Positions 1 to 7,834 of a stretch of 64,000 nt of DNA are shown here, piece after piece (the stretch's first letter is position 1; every line of letters starts with the position of its first letter). The notes under the pieces are model-generated. The model made no database searches, was not told the DNA's origin, and saw only the letters and a program-made list of their open reading frames with translations. Source of the DNA: JANWXD01 sp037446115 (lineage in GTDB: Bacteria > Acidobacteriota > Terriglobia > Bryobacterales > Bryobacteraceae); the NCBI GenBank assembly GCA_037446115.1, contig JBBIJF010000016.1, positions 1 through 64,000 of the forward strand, written 5' to 3'. A program made the position numbers and the translations under genes.

Positions 1-824
1 TCAACGCCGTGCGCAAGCATCTGTCGGAGCTGAAGGGAGGGCAGCTGGCGCGTCTGGCGGCCCCGGCGACGGTGCTGGCGTTGCTGCTCTCGGACGTGAT
101 CGGTGACGACCTCGACGTGATCGGCTCAGGACCGACGGCGCCTGACAGCTCGACCTTCGCCTCGGCACGCGCAGTGCTCGACAAATACGGGTTGCTCGAA
201 CGCGTGCCCAGGTCCGTCGCGGAGCGTATCGAGCGGGGCGTGCGTGGAGAGCTTGAAGAGACTCCCAAATCGGGCGACGCGCTTTTCCGGCGGGTGCAGA
301 ATCTCATCGTGGGAAGCAACCGCCTGGCGGCAGACGAAGCAGCACGGGAAGCCCGAAAGCTAGGCTACCGTACCGCAGTGCTGTCGACCTTCGTCGAGGG
401 CGAGACAAGGGATGTGGCGCTGGTGCATGCGGCGATCGCCAAGGAAATTCTCACCTCCGGGCGCCCCTTGCGCCCCCCGGCGTGCCTCATCTCCGGCGGC
501 GAAACCACGGTGACCCTGCGCGGAAACGGCTTGGGCGGGCGAAACCAGGAGTTCGTGCTGGCGGCAGCGATCGCACTCAGCGGCTATGATCGCGTGGTCG
601 TACTCAGCGGAGGAACCGACGGCACGGACGGGCCGACGGATGCGGCGGGTGCGGTGGCAGACGGACGGACGGTGGCGCGCGGGAGGCGGCTGGGGCTCGA
701 GGCGGGGCGCTTCCTGGCGGAAAATGATTCCTATCACTTCTTCGAACCGCTGGGAGACCTGGTGAAGACCGGGCCGACGAAGACCAACGTGATGGACATC
801 CGCTTGCTGCTGATCGGAGGCTGA
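1..824 (+). CDS. Glycerate 2-kinase, MOFRL family (5' end cut by window)
   Basis: Likely phosphorylates D-glycerate with ATP, feeding 2-phosphoglycerate to glycolysis. The reading frame is open from base 3 and the true start lies before the window: the residues N-A-V-R-K-H-L-S followed by KGGQLA match the conserved mid-protein segment of this family, so only the C-terminal part of about 273 residues is present. Family signatures seen are LLLSDVIGDDLDVIGSGPT, a SGGETTV segment, GLGGRNQEF and SGGTDGTDGPTDAAGA (the MOFRL domain), ending with a TKTNVMD segment. The stop codon is four bases before a TPR gene, so the two are probably cotranscribed. Family assignment is firm; substrate is inferred from the family. 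Confidence 0.9.
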   Translation, partial: NAVRKHLSELKGGQLARLAAPATVLALLLSDVIGDDLDVIGSGPTAPDSSTFASARAVLDKYGLLERVPRSVAERIERGVRGELEETPKSGDALFRRVQNLIVGSNRLAADEAAREARKLGYRTAVLSTFVEGETRDVALVHAAIAKEILTSGRPLRPPACLISGGETTVTLRGNGLGGRNQEFVLAAAIALSGYDRVVVLSGGTDGTDGPTDAAGAVADGRTVARGRRLGLEAGRFLAENDSYHFFEPLGDLVKTGPTKTNVMDIRLLLIGG

Positions 825-827
825 CGG

Positions 828-1208
828 ATGGGCTTTTGGCGCAGAGAGGTCATCGAGTTCGCGCTGGACTACGAAACGCGGCGGCAGATTGAGGAGATTC
901 TGGAGTGGATCGCGCGGGAGCCCGGCAACGCCCGGCCGTACTATCAGCTCGCGCAATGGAGGCGCACCCAGGGCCGCAGGGAGGAAGCCCTCGGCTTGTT
1001 GCTGGAGGCGATCCGGCTGGATCCGGGTTTCGGCGCCGCGCATGCTGCGTTGGCGGAGATGTATGCCGTGGCGGGCGATTATGCGGCTGCCTGGCGCCAT
1101 GCGCGGCAAGCCGAGCGCGCAGGACAGCGCCGGGCCGTGGATCTGCTGCTCCGTCATGAAGTACCCGAAGACCGGCGCCGCGCATCCGAAGGAGGCGACC
1201 AGCAATGA
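828..1208 (+). CDS. Small TPR-repeat protein
   Basis: A 126-residue protein with no signal peptide. Residues about 35 to 105 form two to three tetratricopeptide repeats (for example ARPYYQLAQWRRTQGRREEA and AHAALAEMYAVAGDYAAAW), a protein-interaction scaffold. The start is supported by GGAGG at 816-820, seven bases before the ATG. It lies between a glycerate kinase and an amidohydrolase: it starts four bases after the first and its last four bases overlap the start of the second, so the three genes look like one transcription unit. No partner or pathway can be read from the sequence. It could be cytosolic chaperone-like or regulatory. Confidence 0.75.
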   Translation: MGFWRREVIEFALDYETRRQIEEILEWIAREPGNARPYYQLAQWRRTQGRREEALGLLLEAIRLDPGFGAAHAALAEMYAVAGDYAAAWRHARQAERAGQRRAVDLLLRHEVPEDRRRASEGGDQQ

Positions 1209-2383
1209 CACGCAGAAGCTGGCTTGTAGCGGCCTGCGGTGCGGCTCTGCCGTCCCGGCTCGCAAGGGCTCAGGCACCGCGCAAGGGACAGCCGCTCGAC
1301 TTGAGCGAATACCAGCCGCGGAGCATGCTCCAGGTTGCGGAGCACATCATCGAACGGGCGCGGTTTCCGGTCATTGACATCCACACGCACCTGAGCTGGG
1401 CGGCAAAGTCGGAAAAAGGCGTCCCGCTCAGCGAAGAGCGGCGTTACCCGGCCGAACCCGAAGAGTTGCTCCCGGTCATGGACCGGCGCAACATCCGGGC
1501 CATGGTCAACCTGACGGGCGGTTACGGGAAAGGCTTACGGGAAGCGGTCGAAAAGTTCGATCGCAAATACCCGGGCCGCTTTTATACGTTCACCGAACCG
1601 TGCTGGAGCCGCGCCGACGAACCCGGCTACCCGACACTTCAGGCCGATCTGATCGAGCAGGCGGTTCGGGACGGAGCGCGGGGACTGAAAGTGCTCAAGA
1701 CGCTGGGGCTGTACCTTCGCGAGAACATTACCACGGGACCGCTCGTCAAGGTGGACGACCGGCGCTTCGATCCGATGTGGGAGGTCTGCGGCGCGCTTCA
1801 GATCCCGGTGGCCATTCACGTTTCGGATCCCGCGGCTTTCTTTCTGCCGATTGACCGGTTCAATGAGCGTTTCGAAGAGCTCAACAACCACCCGGACTGG
1901 TCCTTTTACGGCGGGGATTTCCCTTCCAACGCGGAGTTGCTGGAAGCGCGCAACCGGGTGCTGGCCCGCCATCCGAAGACGCAGTTCATCGTCCTCCACG
2001 TCGGCAACTTTGCCGAGAACCTGGCGCACGTTTCCGAATCCATGGATCGCTTTCCCAACATGCACGTGGAGATCGGAGCACGGATCGGTGAACTGGGGCG
2101 CCAGCCGCGGACGGCGCGGCGATTCTTCGAAAAGTACCAGGACCGGATTCTGTTCGGCACCGACGCCGTGCCCCGGGGCTATGAATACCCTCAACAGGTC
2201 TTTGGAGACGAACTGTACAAGATTTACTACCGTTTCCTGGAGACGGAGGACGAGTATTTTGACTATGCGCCGGCGCCGGTTCCTCCGCAGGGGCGGTGGA
2301 AGATTTACGGGCTCGGCCTGCCCGAGGCCATCCTGCGCAAGGTTTACTTCGAGAACGCCGCGCGGCTGCTGCATCTCGCCTAG
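1205..2383 (+). CDS. Exported amidohydrolase (amidohydrolase_2-like TIM barrel)
   Basis: Metal-dependent hydrolase of 392 residues. The N-terminus starts MTRRSW and continues with a short hydrophobic stretch ending near ARAQA, which looks like a Sec or Tat signal, so it probably acts in the periplasm. Metal-site motifs typical of the family are visible: VIDIHTHL near residue 58, a central AIHVSDP histidine, VLHVGN and the late GTDA aspartate. The ATG overlaps the upstream TPR stop by four bases, and AAGGAGG at 1189-1195 is an appropriate ribosome binding site. The substrate is not evident; related proteins act on carboxylic or amide bonds of small aromatic or sugar-derived acids. Confidence 0.85.
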   Translation: MTRRSWLVAACGAALPSRLARAQAPRKGQPLDLSEYQPRSMLQVAEHIIERARFPVIDIHTHLSWAAKSEKGVPLSEERRYPAEPEELLPVMDRRNIRAMVNLTGGYGKGLREAVEKFDRKYPGRFYTFTEPCWSRADEPGYPTLQADLIEQAVRDGARGLKVLKTLGLYLRENITTGPLVKVDDRRFDPMWEVCGALQIPVAIHVSDPAAFFLPIDRFNERFEELNNHPDWSFYGGDFPSNAELLEARNRVLARHPKTQFIVLHVGNFAENLAHVSESMDRFPNMHVEIGARIGELGRQPRTARRFFEKYQDRILFGTDAVPRGYEYPQQVFGDELYKIYYRFLETEDEYFDYAPAPVPPQGRWKIYGLGLPEAILRKVYFENAARLLHLA

Positions 2384-2462
2384 CGGGCATGAGCAGGCGA
2401 ATGTGACGCCACACACCGTCAGCACCTGTATAACCGTATCCGGAGTCGCGAAAAACCAGTCC

Positions 2463-2491
2463 TTGACGCAACCTGAGGATTCCAGTATCTT
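2463..2491 (+). promoter_or_regulatory. Sigma70-type promoter of the FkbM-type gene
   Basis: TTGACG (2463-2468) and TATCTT (2486-2491) are separated by exactly 17 bases, placing the transcript start near 2498. A GGAGAGG ribosome binding site follows at 2503-2509 and the ATG is at 2515. This is one of three clear -35/-10 pairs in the window. Confidence 0.75.
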
Positions 2492-2514
2492 GGAGGGCAC
2501 TTGGAGAGGCGCCA

Positions 2515-3487
2515 ATGCGGAATGTAAAGAAGCTGTGGCTCAGCGTGATTGCGCTGGTGGCGTGTGCTTTCCTTGCCAAAGCCGTTCTTCCGGAGCCGTA
2601 CGGTCCGAGCCCGCTGATCGCGTGGCAACTGGCTTCTCTTAAAGTTAGCGGCACCGTGCCGGAGATCACTTGGGTGGATATCGTGCGCAACTTCATCGGC
2701 TGGCCCCAGTGGCCTTATTTTGCACGGGAGTTCATAACCGGAGATGTGCGTTTGAAATATCGCAGCGACATTCCAGCCTGCCCCTACGTGCTGGACACGC
2801 CTGTGGGGGATATCCACGCGCGGTTCACCCGACGTGGAGCTGGTCGAAGGGATTCTGAAGGAAATGCTGCAACAGCACATCTATGAGCATCCCCAGGGGC
2901 GAGTGAGGCCGGGAGACGTGGTGCTGGACGTCGGCGCCCATCTGGGCACGTTCGCGCGGTATGCCTTCCAGAAGGGCGCCAGTATTGTGGTCGGCGTGGA
3001 GCCCGATCCCCGAAATGTGGCCTGTCTGAAGCAAACGTTCCACGAAGAAATCCGGCAGGGTAAGTTCCGGCTGGTGGAGGCTGCGGCGTCCGATTCCGAA
3101 GGCACGATCACGCTGTTTCAACATCCGGATTCTTCGATGAGCCGCATCGTGGAGCGGAACCTCCGGGATTGGGAGACGCGGGTGTTCCGGCCGTGGAAGA
3201 AGCTCGGGGCGGAGCCGCGTTCGATCCCGGTGCCGGCCCGGACGCTCGACAGCATGATTGCACATCTGGGTGTCGAGCGCGTGGATTTCATCAAGATGGA
3301 CATTGAAGGAGCGGAACGGCTGGCCCTGGCGGGCGCCCGCCAGATCCTCGAGCGCTTCGCCCCGCGGATGGTGCTGTGCATCTACCACCGCGAAGACGAC
3401 CCAGTGGTCCTTCCGAAGCTCGCACGGCAGTTGCAGCCCCGCTACCGAACCGCCGCCACGAAAACTCAGGCGTTCTTTTTCGAGTGA
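2515..3487 (+). pseudogene. FkbM-family methyltransferase, interrupted by a one-base frameshift
   Basis: Two overlapping frames together encode one SAM-dependent FkbM-type methyltransferase of about 320 residues. Frame one (from ATG 2515) gives a membrane-anchor N-terminus (MRNVKKLWLSVIALV) and the segment PYVLDTPVG. Frame two continues with RGSPDVELVEGILKE, then the SAM-binding VVLDVGAHLGTFARY, VEPDPRN and the family C-terminal segment VDFIKMDIEGAERLAL. Removing one G from the five-G run at 2805-2809 would join them as TPVG-ISTRGSPDVELVEG. The internal GTG at 2834 has no ribosome binding site, so the downstream part is unlikely to be an independent gene. It is either a real inactivation or an assembly or sequencing error. 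The family usually O-methylates sugars or glycolipids. Confidence 0.8.
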
Positions 3488-3546
3488 ACCCGAAGCGGGC
3501 CTTGGCGAGAAACCATCCGCCCGCCAGACCGTCCAGATGCCTTACG

Positions 3547-5715
3547 CTAGCGTCTCTTGAAGACGACCACTCCGAGCGGCGGCAAAGTCACCGCGATGCT
3601 GTGCGGCCGGCCGTGCCAGGGGATCGGACTGGAGCCGGCCCAGCCGCTGTTGTGGACGTTGCTGCCCCCAAAGCGCTCCCAGTCGCTGTTGAACACTTCT
3701 TCGTAGAAGCCCGGTTCCGGCACGCCGAAACGGTAGCCGTGGTGAGGCACGGGCGTGAAGTTGCAGCACACCAGCAGGAAGTCGCCCGGATCGCACGCGC
3801 GGCGCAGGAAGGCAATGATCGAGTGGTCCACGTCATGAAAGTCCACCCACTCAAACCCGGTCCAGTCGTAATCCACTTCGTAAAGCGCCGGCTCGGAGGC
3901 GTAGAAACGGTTCAGTTCCCGGACGAACTCCTGAAGCTTGCGGTGGAAATCGAACTCCAACAGCTCCCAGCGGATGGAGGAAGCGTAGTTCCATTCCTCA
4001 TACTGGCCGATCTCCTGACCCATGAAGAGCAGTTTCTTGCCCGGATGTGTGTACATATAAGCGAGAAAGGCGCGGACGTTGGCGAAGCGCTGCCACTCAT
4101 CCCCGGGCATCTTGCTGATTAAAGAACGCTTACCGTGGACAACCTCATCGTGGGAGACGGGCAGGACGAAGTTCTCCGTGAAGGCGTAGAGCATGCTGAA
4201 GGTGATGTTGTTGTGGTGGTATTTGCGGTAAACCGGGTCCTTGGCAAAATACTCGAGCATGTCGTGCATCCAGCCCATGTTCCACTTCATGGTGAATCCC
4301 AAGCCGCCGAGGTAGACCGGCCGGGAAACCCCGTAAAAAGCCGTGGATTCTTCAGCGACCGTAATGGCGCCGGGGACCTGATGCGTCAGTTCATTGAACT
4401 TGCGCAGAAAATCAATGGCCTCCAGATTCTCATTGCCCCCGTACTGGTTTGGAACCCACTCGCCCGGGCCGCGGGAATAGTCCAGATAAAGCATGGACGC
4501 GACGGCATCCACACGCAATCCGTCAATGTGGTACTTCTTGAGCCAGAACAAGGCGCTGGAGATGAGGAAGCAGCGAACTTCGTTCCGCCCGTAGTTGAAG
4601 ATCAGGGTACCCCAGTCGCGGTGTTCCCCTTTGCGGGGATCGGCGTGCTCGTACAGTGCGGTCCCGTCAAACCACGCCAGCCCGTGCGCGTCGCGAGGGA
4701 AGTGGGCCGGCACCCAGTCCACCAGCACGCCGATGCCGGCCTGGTGACAGCGGTCCACAAAATACATGAAGTCCTGCGGCGGGCCGAACCGGGCGGTGGG
4801 AGCAAAGTAGCCGGTGACCTGATAGCCCCAGGAGCCCGAGAAGGGATGCTCCATGATGGGCAGCAGTTCAATGTGAGTGTAGCCGAGGCGCGTGACGTAG
4901 GCGATGAGTTTGTCCGCCAGCTCGCGGTAGCTCAGCAGTTCTCCGTGCGGCCCCCGCAGCCAGGATTCGAGGTGGACTTCATAGATGGCCATCGGCGCGC
5001 GGAGCCAGTCTCGGCGGCCGCGGTTCTCCATCCACTGGGCGTCGTTCCATTCGTACGAGGCCAGGTTAGCCACGACGGAGGCCGAATGCGGAGGTGTTTC
5101 CGAAGCGAACGCATAGGGGTCGGCCTTCATCTGCCGGTAGCCGTGGTAGCGGGAGCGGACGTGGTATTTGTACCGCGCGCCTTCACCGACGCCAGGCAGA
5201 AAGATTTCCCACACTCCGCCCTCCCGGAGGCGCATCGGGTGGCGGCGCGAATCCCACTCGTTGAAATCACCGACCACGGAAACGACTTCGGCATTCGGCG
5301 CCCAGACGGCGAACCGGGTTCCCGCCACACCGTCACACTCCGCGAGATGAGCCCCGAGCGTGTTGTAGCTCTCATAGTGCGTTCCTTCGGCGTGCAGATG
5401 CAGTTCGAACCCGGTGAGCAGCGGCGGGAAGCGATATGGATCCTCCATTTCGATTGCATCGCCGTTCCAGAGGCGCAGCCGCAGAAGGTAGGGGCGCAGC
5501 TCGCCGTCCAGGGCGGCAACGAAGAACCCCGCTTCGTGCTGCCGGCGCATGGGAAACGAGCCGCCTGCGGTCACCACCTCTGCGGCGGCGGCCTGAGGCA
5601 GAAAGGCACGCACTTCCCAGCCCCGGGCGCCATCCGGGGCCGGGTGAGGGCCCAGGATGCGAAACGGATCCGCGTGGTAGCCCCCCGCGATGGCCTCGAT
5701 TTCGGAGTTTTGCAT
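3547..5715 (-). CDS. glgB: 1,4-alpha-glucan branching enzyme
   Basis: Introduces alpha-1,6 branches into glycogen in the cytoplasm. 722 residues from the ATG at 5715, close to the usual GlgB length. An N-terminal CBM48-type beta domain (about 10-220, FAVWAPNAEVVSVVGDFNEW) precedes the GH13 barrel. Catalytic positions are visible: Asp403 in DGLRVDAVASM, the acid/base Glu near 455 in ITVAEEST and Asp523 in VSHDEVVHG. An upstream in-frame extension exists but runs into the divergent gene, and the family N-terminus matches MQNSEIEAI. A -10-like CATAAT (5728 to 5723) lies seven bases before the ATG, suggesting a leaderless transcript. malQ at 52003 belongs to the same pathway. Confidence 0.96.
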   Translation of the reverse strand: MQNSEIEAIAGGYHADPFRILGPHPAPDGARGWEVRAFLPQAAAAEVVTAGGSFPMRRQHEAGFFVAALDGELRPYLLRLRLWNGDAIEMEDPYRFPPLLTGFELHLHAEGTHYESYNTLGAHLAECDGVAGTRFAVWAPNAEVVSVVGDFNEWDSRRHPMRLREGGVWEIFLPGVGEGARYKYHVRSRYHGYRQMKADPYAFASETPPHSASVVANLASYEWNDAQWMENRGRRDWLRAPMAIYEVHLESWLRGPHGELLSYRELADKLIAYVTRLGYTHIELLPIMEHPFSGSWGYQVTGYFAPTARFGPPQDFMYFVDRCHQAGIGVLVDWVPAHFPRDAHGLAWFDGTALYEHADPRKGEHRDWGTLIFNYGRNEVRCFLISSALFWLKKYHIDGLRVDAVASMLYLDYSRGPGEWVPNQYGGNENLEAIDFLRKFNELTHQVPGAITVAEESTAFYGVSRPVYLGGLGFTMKWNMGWMHDMLEYFAKDPVYRKYHHNNITFSMLYAFTENFVLPVSHDEVVHGKRSLISKMPGDEWQRFANVRAFLAYMYTHPGKKLLFMGQEIGQYEEWNYASSIRWELLEFDFHRKLQEFVRELNRFYASEPALYEVDYDWTGFEWVDFHDVDHSIIAFLRRACDPGDFLLVCCNFTPVPHHGYRFGVPEPGFYEEVFNSDWERFGGSNVHNSGWAGSSPIPWHGRPHSIAVTLPPLGVVVFKRR

Positions 5716-5722
5716 CACCGTT

Positions 5723-5728
5723 ATTATG
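5723..5728 (-). promoter_or_regulatory. -10 element immediately before glgB
   Basis: CATAAT on the minus strand, with seven bases between it and the glgB ATG at 5715. A transcript starting 7 bases downstream of the hexamer would begin at or next to the start codon. No convincing -35 was found, so the call rests on the hexamer and spacing alone. Confidence 0.45.
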
Positions 5729-5830
5729 GCAAGCGACTGCGCCAGAGACGGCCCCGGCCCGGCGCGGCGCCAGGATACGCCTTCCAGGACGGACGCCGCC
5801 GCCACGCCCGGTTCCGGAGTTTGTGACCGG

Positions 5831-5836
5831 TATGAT
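5831..5836 (+). promoter_or_regulatory. -10 element immediately before the deaminase gene
   Basis: TATGAT on the plus strand, seven bases before ATG 5844. It overlaps the two earlier in-frame ATGs at 5832 and 5835, which would fall upstream of the predicted transcript start. This favours ATG 5844 and a leaderless message. Confidence 0.5.
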
Positions 5837-5843
5837 GGCAAAG

Positions 5844-6764
5844 ATGGTTTCGCCGTACCGCGAATGGCCCAAGGCGGAACTGCACCTGCACCTGGAGGGT
5901 TCCATCGAGCCCGCCACGCTGCGAGAACTCGACCCTGCACTTTCCGAAGAAGAGATCCGCAACCGCTACCGTTATGACGGCTTCTCCGGCTTTCTGGAAA
6001 GCTTCAAGTGGGTTGTCGAACACCTGCGCACCCCGGAACACTATGCGCTGGCGGCCCGCCGCCTGTTCGAACGACTGGCAGCGGACAACGTCCGCTATGC
6101 GGAGGTCACGCTTTCGGCGGGGGTGATTTTGTGGAGGAAGCAGAATCTGGAGGTAATCTTCGAGGCCCTGCGGCGGGAGGCCGAGCGCGCGGCCATCCAA
6201 GTGAGGTGGATCTTCGATGCGGTGCGCCAGTTCGGCGCCGAACACGCGCGTGCGGTGGCGGAGCGGGCAGCCGTGTACCGCTCCTGCGGGGTGGTCGCTT
6301 TCGGAATCGGAGGGGATGAAGGACAGGGCCCGGCGGAGTGGTTCGGCGAGGTCTACGCATGGGCCAGGAGCCAGGGATTGCGGCTCGCCGCACATGCGGG
6401 GGAGACTGCGGGGCCGCAGTCGGTCTGGGCGGCCTTGCGCATCGGCGCCGAGCGCATCGGCCACGGTATCGCCAGCGTACGAGATCCGGAACTGCTCGCG
6501 TATCTTCGCGAGCACGACATTGCATTGGAGGTCTGCATTTCGAGCAACCTCGCCACGGGAGTCGTGGCATCCCTGGAGGAGCATCCCGTGCGGCGCCTGT
6601 TCGAGGCCGGCGTGCCCGTGGTCCTGAACACGGACGACCCTGCCATGTTTCACACCTCGCTGGTGCGAGAGTACGAGTTGGCCGAGAGACTCGGCTTCAG
6701 CCGGGAAGAGCTCCGGCGCGTGGCCGAAAATGCTTTCCGCTACCGGTTCAGCTCACCCGCCTAG
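5844..6764 (+). CDS. Adenosine deaminase family hydrolase (adenosine or aminofutalosine deaminase)
   Basis: Zinc-dependent deaminase of 306 residues that removes the 6-amino group of a purine nucleoside. Family motifs: KAELHLHLEGS at the N-terminus (two zinc His), LAAHAGE, ERIGHGI, VCISSN and LNTDDPAMF (zinc Asp and catalytic Asp). The start is chosen at ATG 5844 because a TATGAT hexamer covers the earlier ATGs at 5832 and 5835. The last four bases overlap the end of the convergent sialidase-like gene. The short length and the ELDPALSEEEI segment fit either adenosine deaminase or the aminodeoxyfutalosine deaminase of the futalosine menaquinone route. I cannot separate these by eye, and no mqn gene is in the window. 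Confidence 0.85.
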   Translation: MVSPYREWPKAELHLHLEGSIEPATLRELDPALSEEEIRNRYRYDGFSGFLESFKWVVEHLRTPEHYALAARRLFERLAADNVRYAEVTLSAGVILWRKQNLEVIFEALRREAERAAIQVRWIFDAVRQFGAEHARAVAERAAVYRSCGVVAFGIGGDEGQGPAEWFGEVYAWARSQGLRLAAHAGETAGPQSVWAALRIGAERIGHGIASVRDPELLAYLREHDIALEVCISSNLATGVVASLEEHPVRRLFEAGVPVVLNTDDPAMFHTSLVREYELAERLGFSREELRRVAENAFRYRFSSPA

Positions 6765-7798
6765 AACGGCTTTCCCGCCACGGGTATAGCCGGGCGGGGC
6801 TTGCCGGTCTGCCCGTGCGGGGGGATCCGGATCTTGGCCAGATAGATCATGGCCTTGCCTTCGTGCGAGGAATAATAGCTCACCCACAGCAGGCCCCCGT
6901 GCCAGACCAGGCCGGGGTAGCTGGTGTCGCCGCCGGAAGGCAGGCGGAGGAACTCGGTGAAGGCGGGCTTGTCCGGGTCAATCCAGCCGAGCGCCGTACG
7001 CTCGCCCCCGTCGTAGAGGCGTCCTGCGGCCACAATACGGTCGTCGGGAAGCAGGATCAGGTTGGGCCCTCCGATCCGCACGCCCAGGTCCTTCCAGTCC
7101 CAGCCGCGGTAGGGAGGCCGCGCCACACCGAGTTGAGCGGTGGGGTGTTCGCCATCGCGGCGTAGCAGAGCCAGCGCCCGGTGGTCAGGCAGGAACAGCA
7201 AGGAACATTCGGTAGGACGGCCGACGTCAAACAGATTTTCCACCAGAGGGGAAAAGCGGCCCCCGGGACCGCCGGCGTACAGACGGACGAAAGAAGCACC
7301 CGTGGTGCTGTAGCCGACGCCGTAGGCCCTCCCCAGGTGCCAGGTAACGCGCCACAGCCACACATCCGGCTCCCCGATGGCGACAGGTTCTGCCCAGTCG
7401 CGCCCGTCCATCGAGAACCAGGCCAGCGTCTGATGGCGGACGGGCGAGGGTTGGTTCATGGCCGCGGCGGCGGTCAGCATCAGCCGGCCGTCGGCTGTGA
7501 CGCTCAGCTTGGGATCGCGCAAGTCGGCGCCCGGGCGGGCCAGCACGACGGCGGGGGTCCAGACCTCGCCGTCCGCGGAACTCAGCACGCGGATCACGCC
7601 GTCGTCGGAGACGTGCCGGGTACCTTCGCGAAAGGCGCAATACCACCGCTCCTTGAATCGAATCAGGTCGGTGAAGGCGTTGTGCGGCGCGCGACCCCAG
7701 ATCAGACGCACTTCGGCCAGCTCGGGGCCCGGAGCCGCCGGAGGCGTCCAGACCGCAAGTGCCAGAGCGAAGGCCGCGGCGTGCATACTATGATGCAT
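6761..7798 (-). CDS. Secreted sialidase-fold (BNR/Asp-box) protein
   Basis: 345 residues with a cleavable signal (MHHSMHAAAFALALAVW) and a predicted six-bladed beta-propeller of the sialidase superfamily. Asp-box-like turns are visible, for example SSADGEVW and FSMDGRDW, with an early WYCAFREG arginine segment. Such proteins include exo-sialidases and many non-enzymatic or other glycan-active relatives. The full sialidase arginine triad cannot be confirmed by eye, so an enzymatic claim is not made. A TACAAT hexamer lies at 7821-7816 on the minus strand with a GAAAGG ribosome binding site before the ATG. Divergent from the secreted gene at 7835; both may act on the same extracellular carbohydrate. 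Confidence 0.75.
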   Translation of the reverse strand: MHHSMHAAAFALALAVWTPPAAPGPELAEVRLIWGRAPHNAFTDLIRFKERWYCAFREGTRHVSDDGVIRVLSSADGEVWTPAVVLARPGADLRDPKLSVTADGRLMLTAAAAMNQPSPVRHQTLAWFSMDGRDWAEPVAIGEPDVWLWRVTWHLGRAYGVGYSTTGASFVRLYAGGPGGRFSPLVENLFDVGRPTECSLLFLPDHRALALLRRDGEHPTAQLGVARPPYRGWDWKDLGVRIGGPNLILLPDDRIVAAGRLYDGGERTALGWIDPDKPAFTEFLRLPSGGDTSYPGLVWHGGLLWVSYYSSHEGKAMIYLAKIRIPPHGQTGKPRPAIPVAGKPF

Positions 7799-7834
7799 GG
7801 CGGCTGATACCTTTCATTGTACGAAGCCACGCAG

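Noticed and set aside
9..824. GTG at base 9 as the true start of the glycerate kinase
   Set aside because: The frame stays open to the window edge and the residues around it match the middle of the family, so the gene is truncated by the window.
3495..3524. GCGGGC/GCCCGC inverted repeat between the FkbM-type gene and glgB as a terminator
   Set aside because: The 18-base loop and absence of a U tract make it too weak to call.
4135..5826. A plus-strand frame of more than 560 codons over glgB
   Set aside because: Antisense shadow of a clear branching enzyme; no domain or ribosome binding site.
5716..5940. N-terminal extension of glgB upstream of 5715
   Set aside because: It would overlap the divergent deaminase start, and its sequence does not look like a GlgB N-terminus; the -10 hexamer lies inside it.
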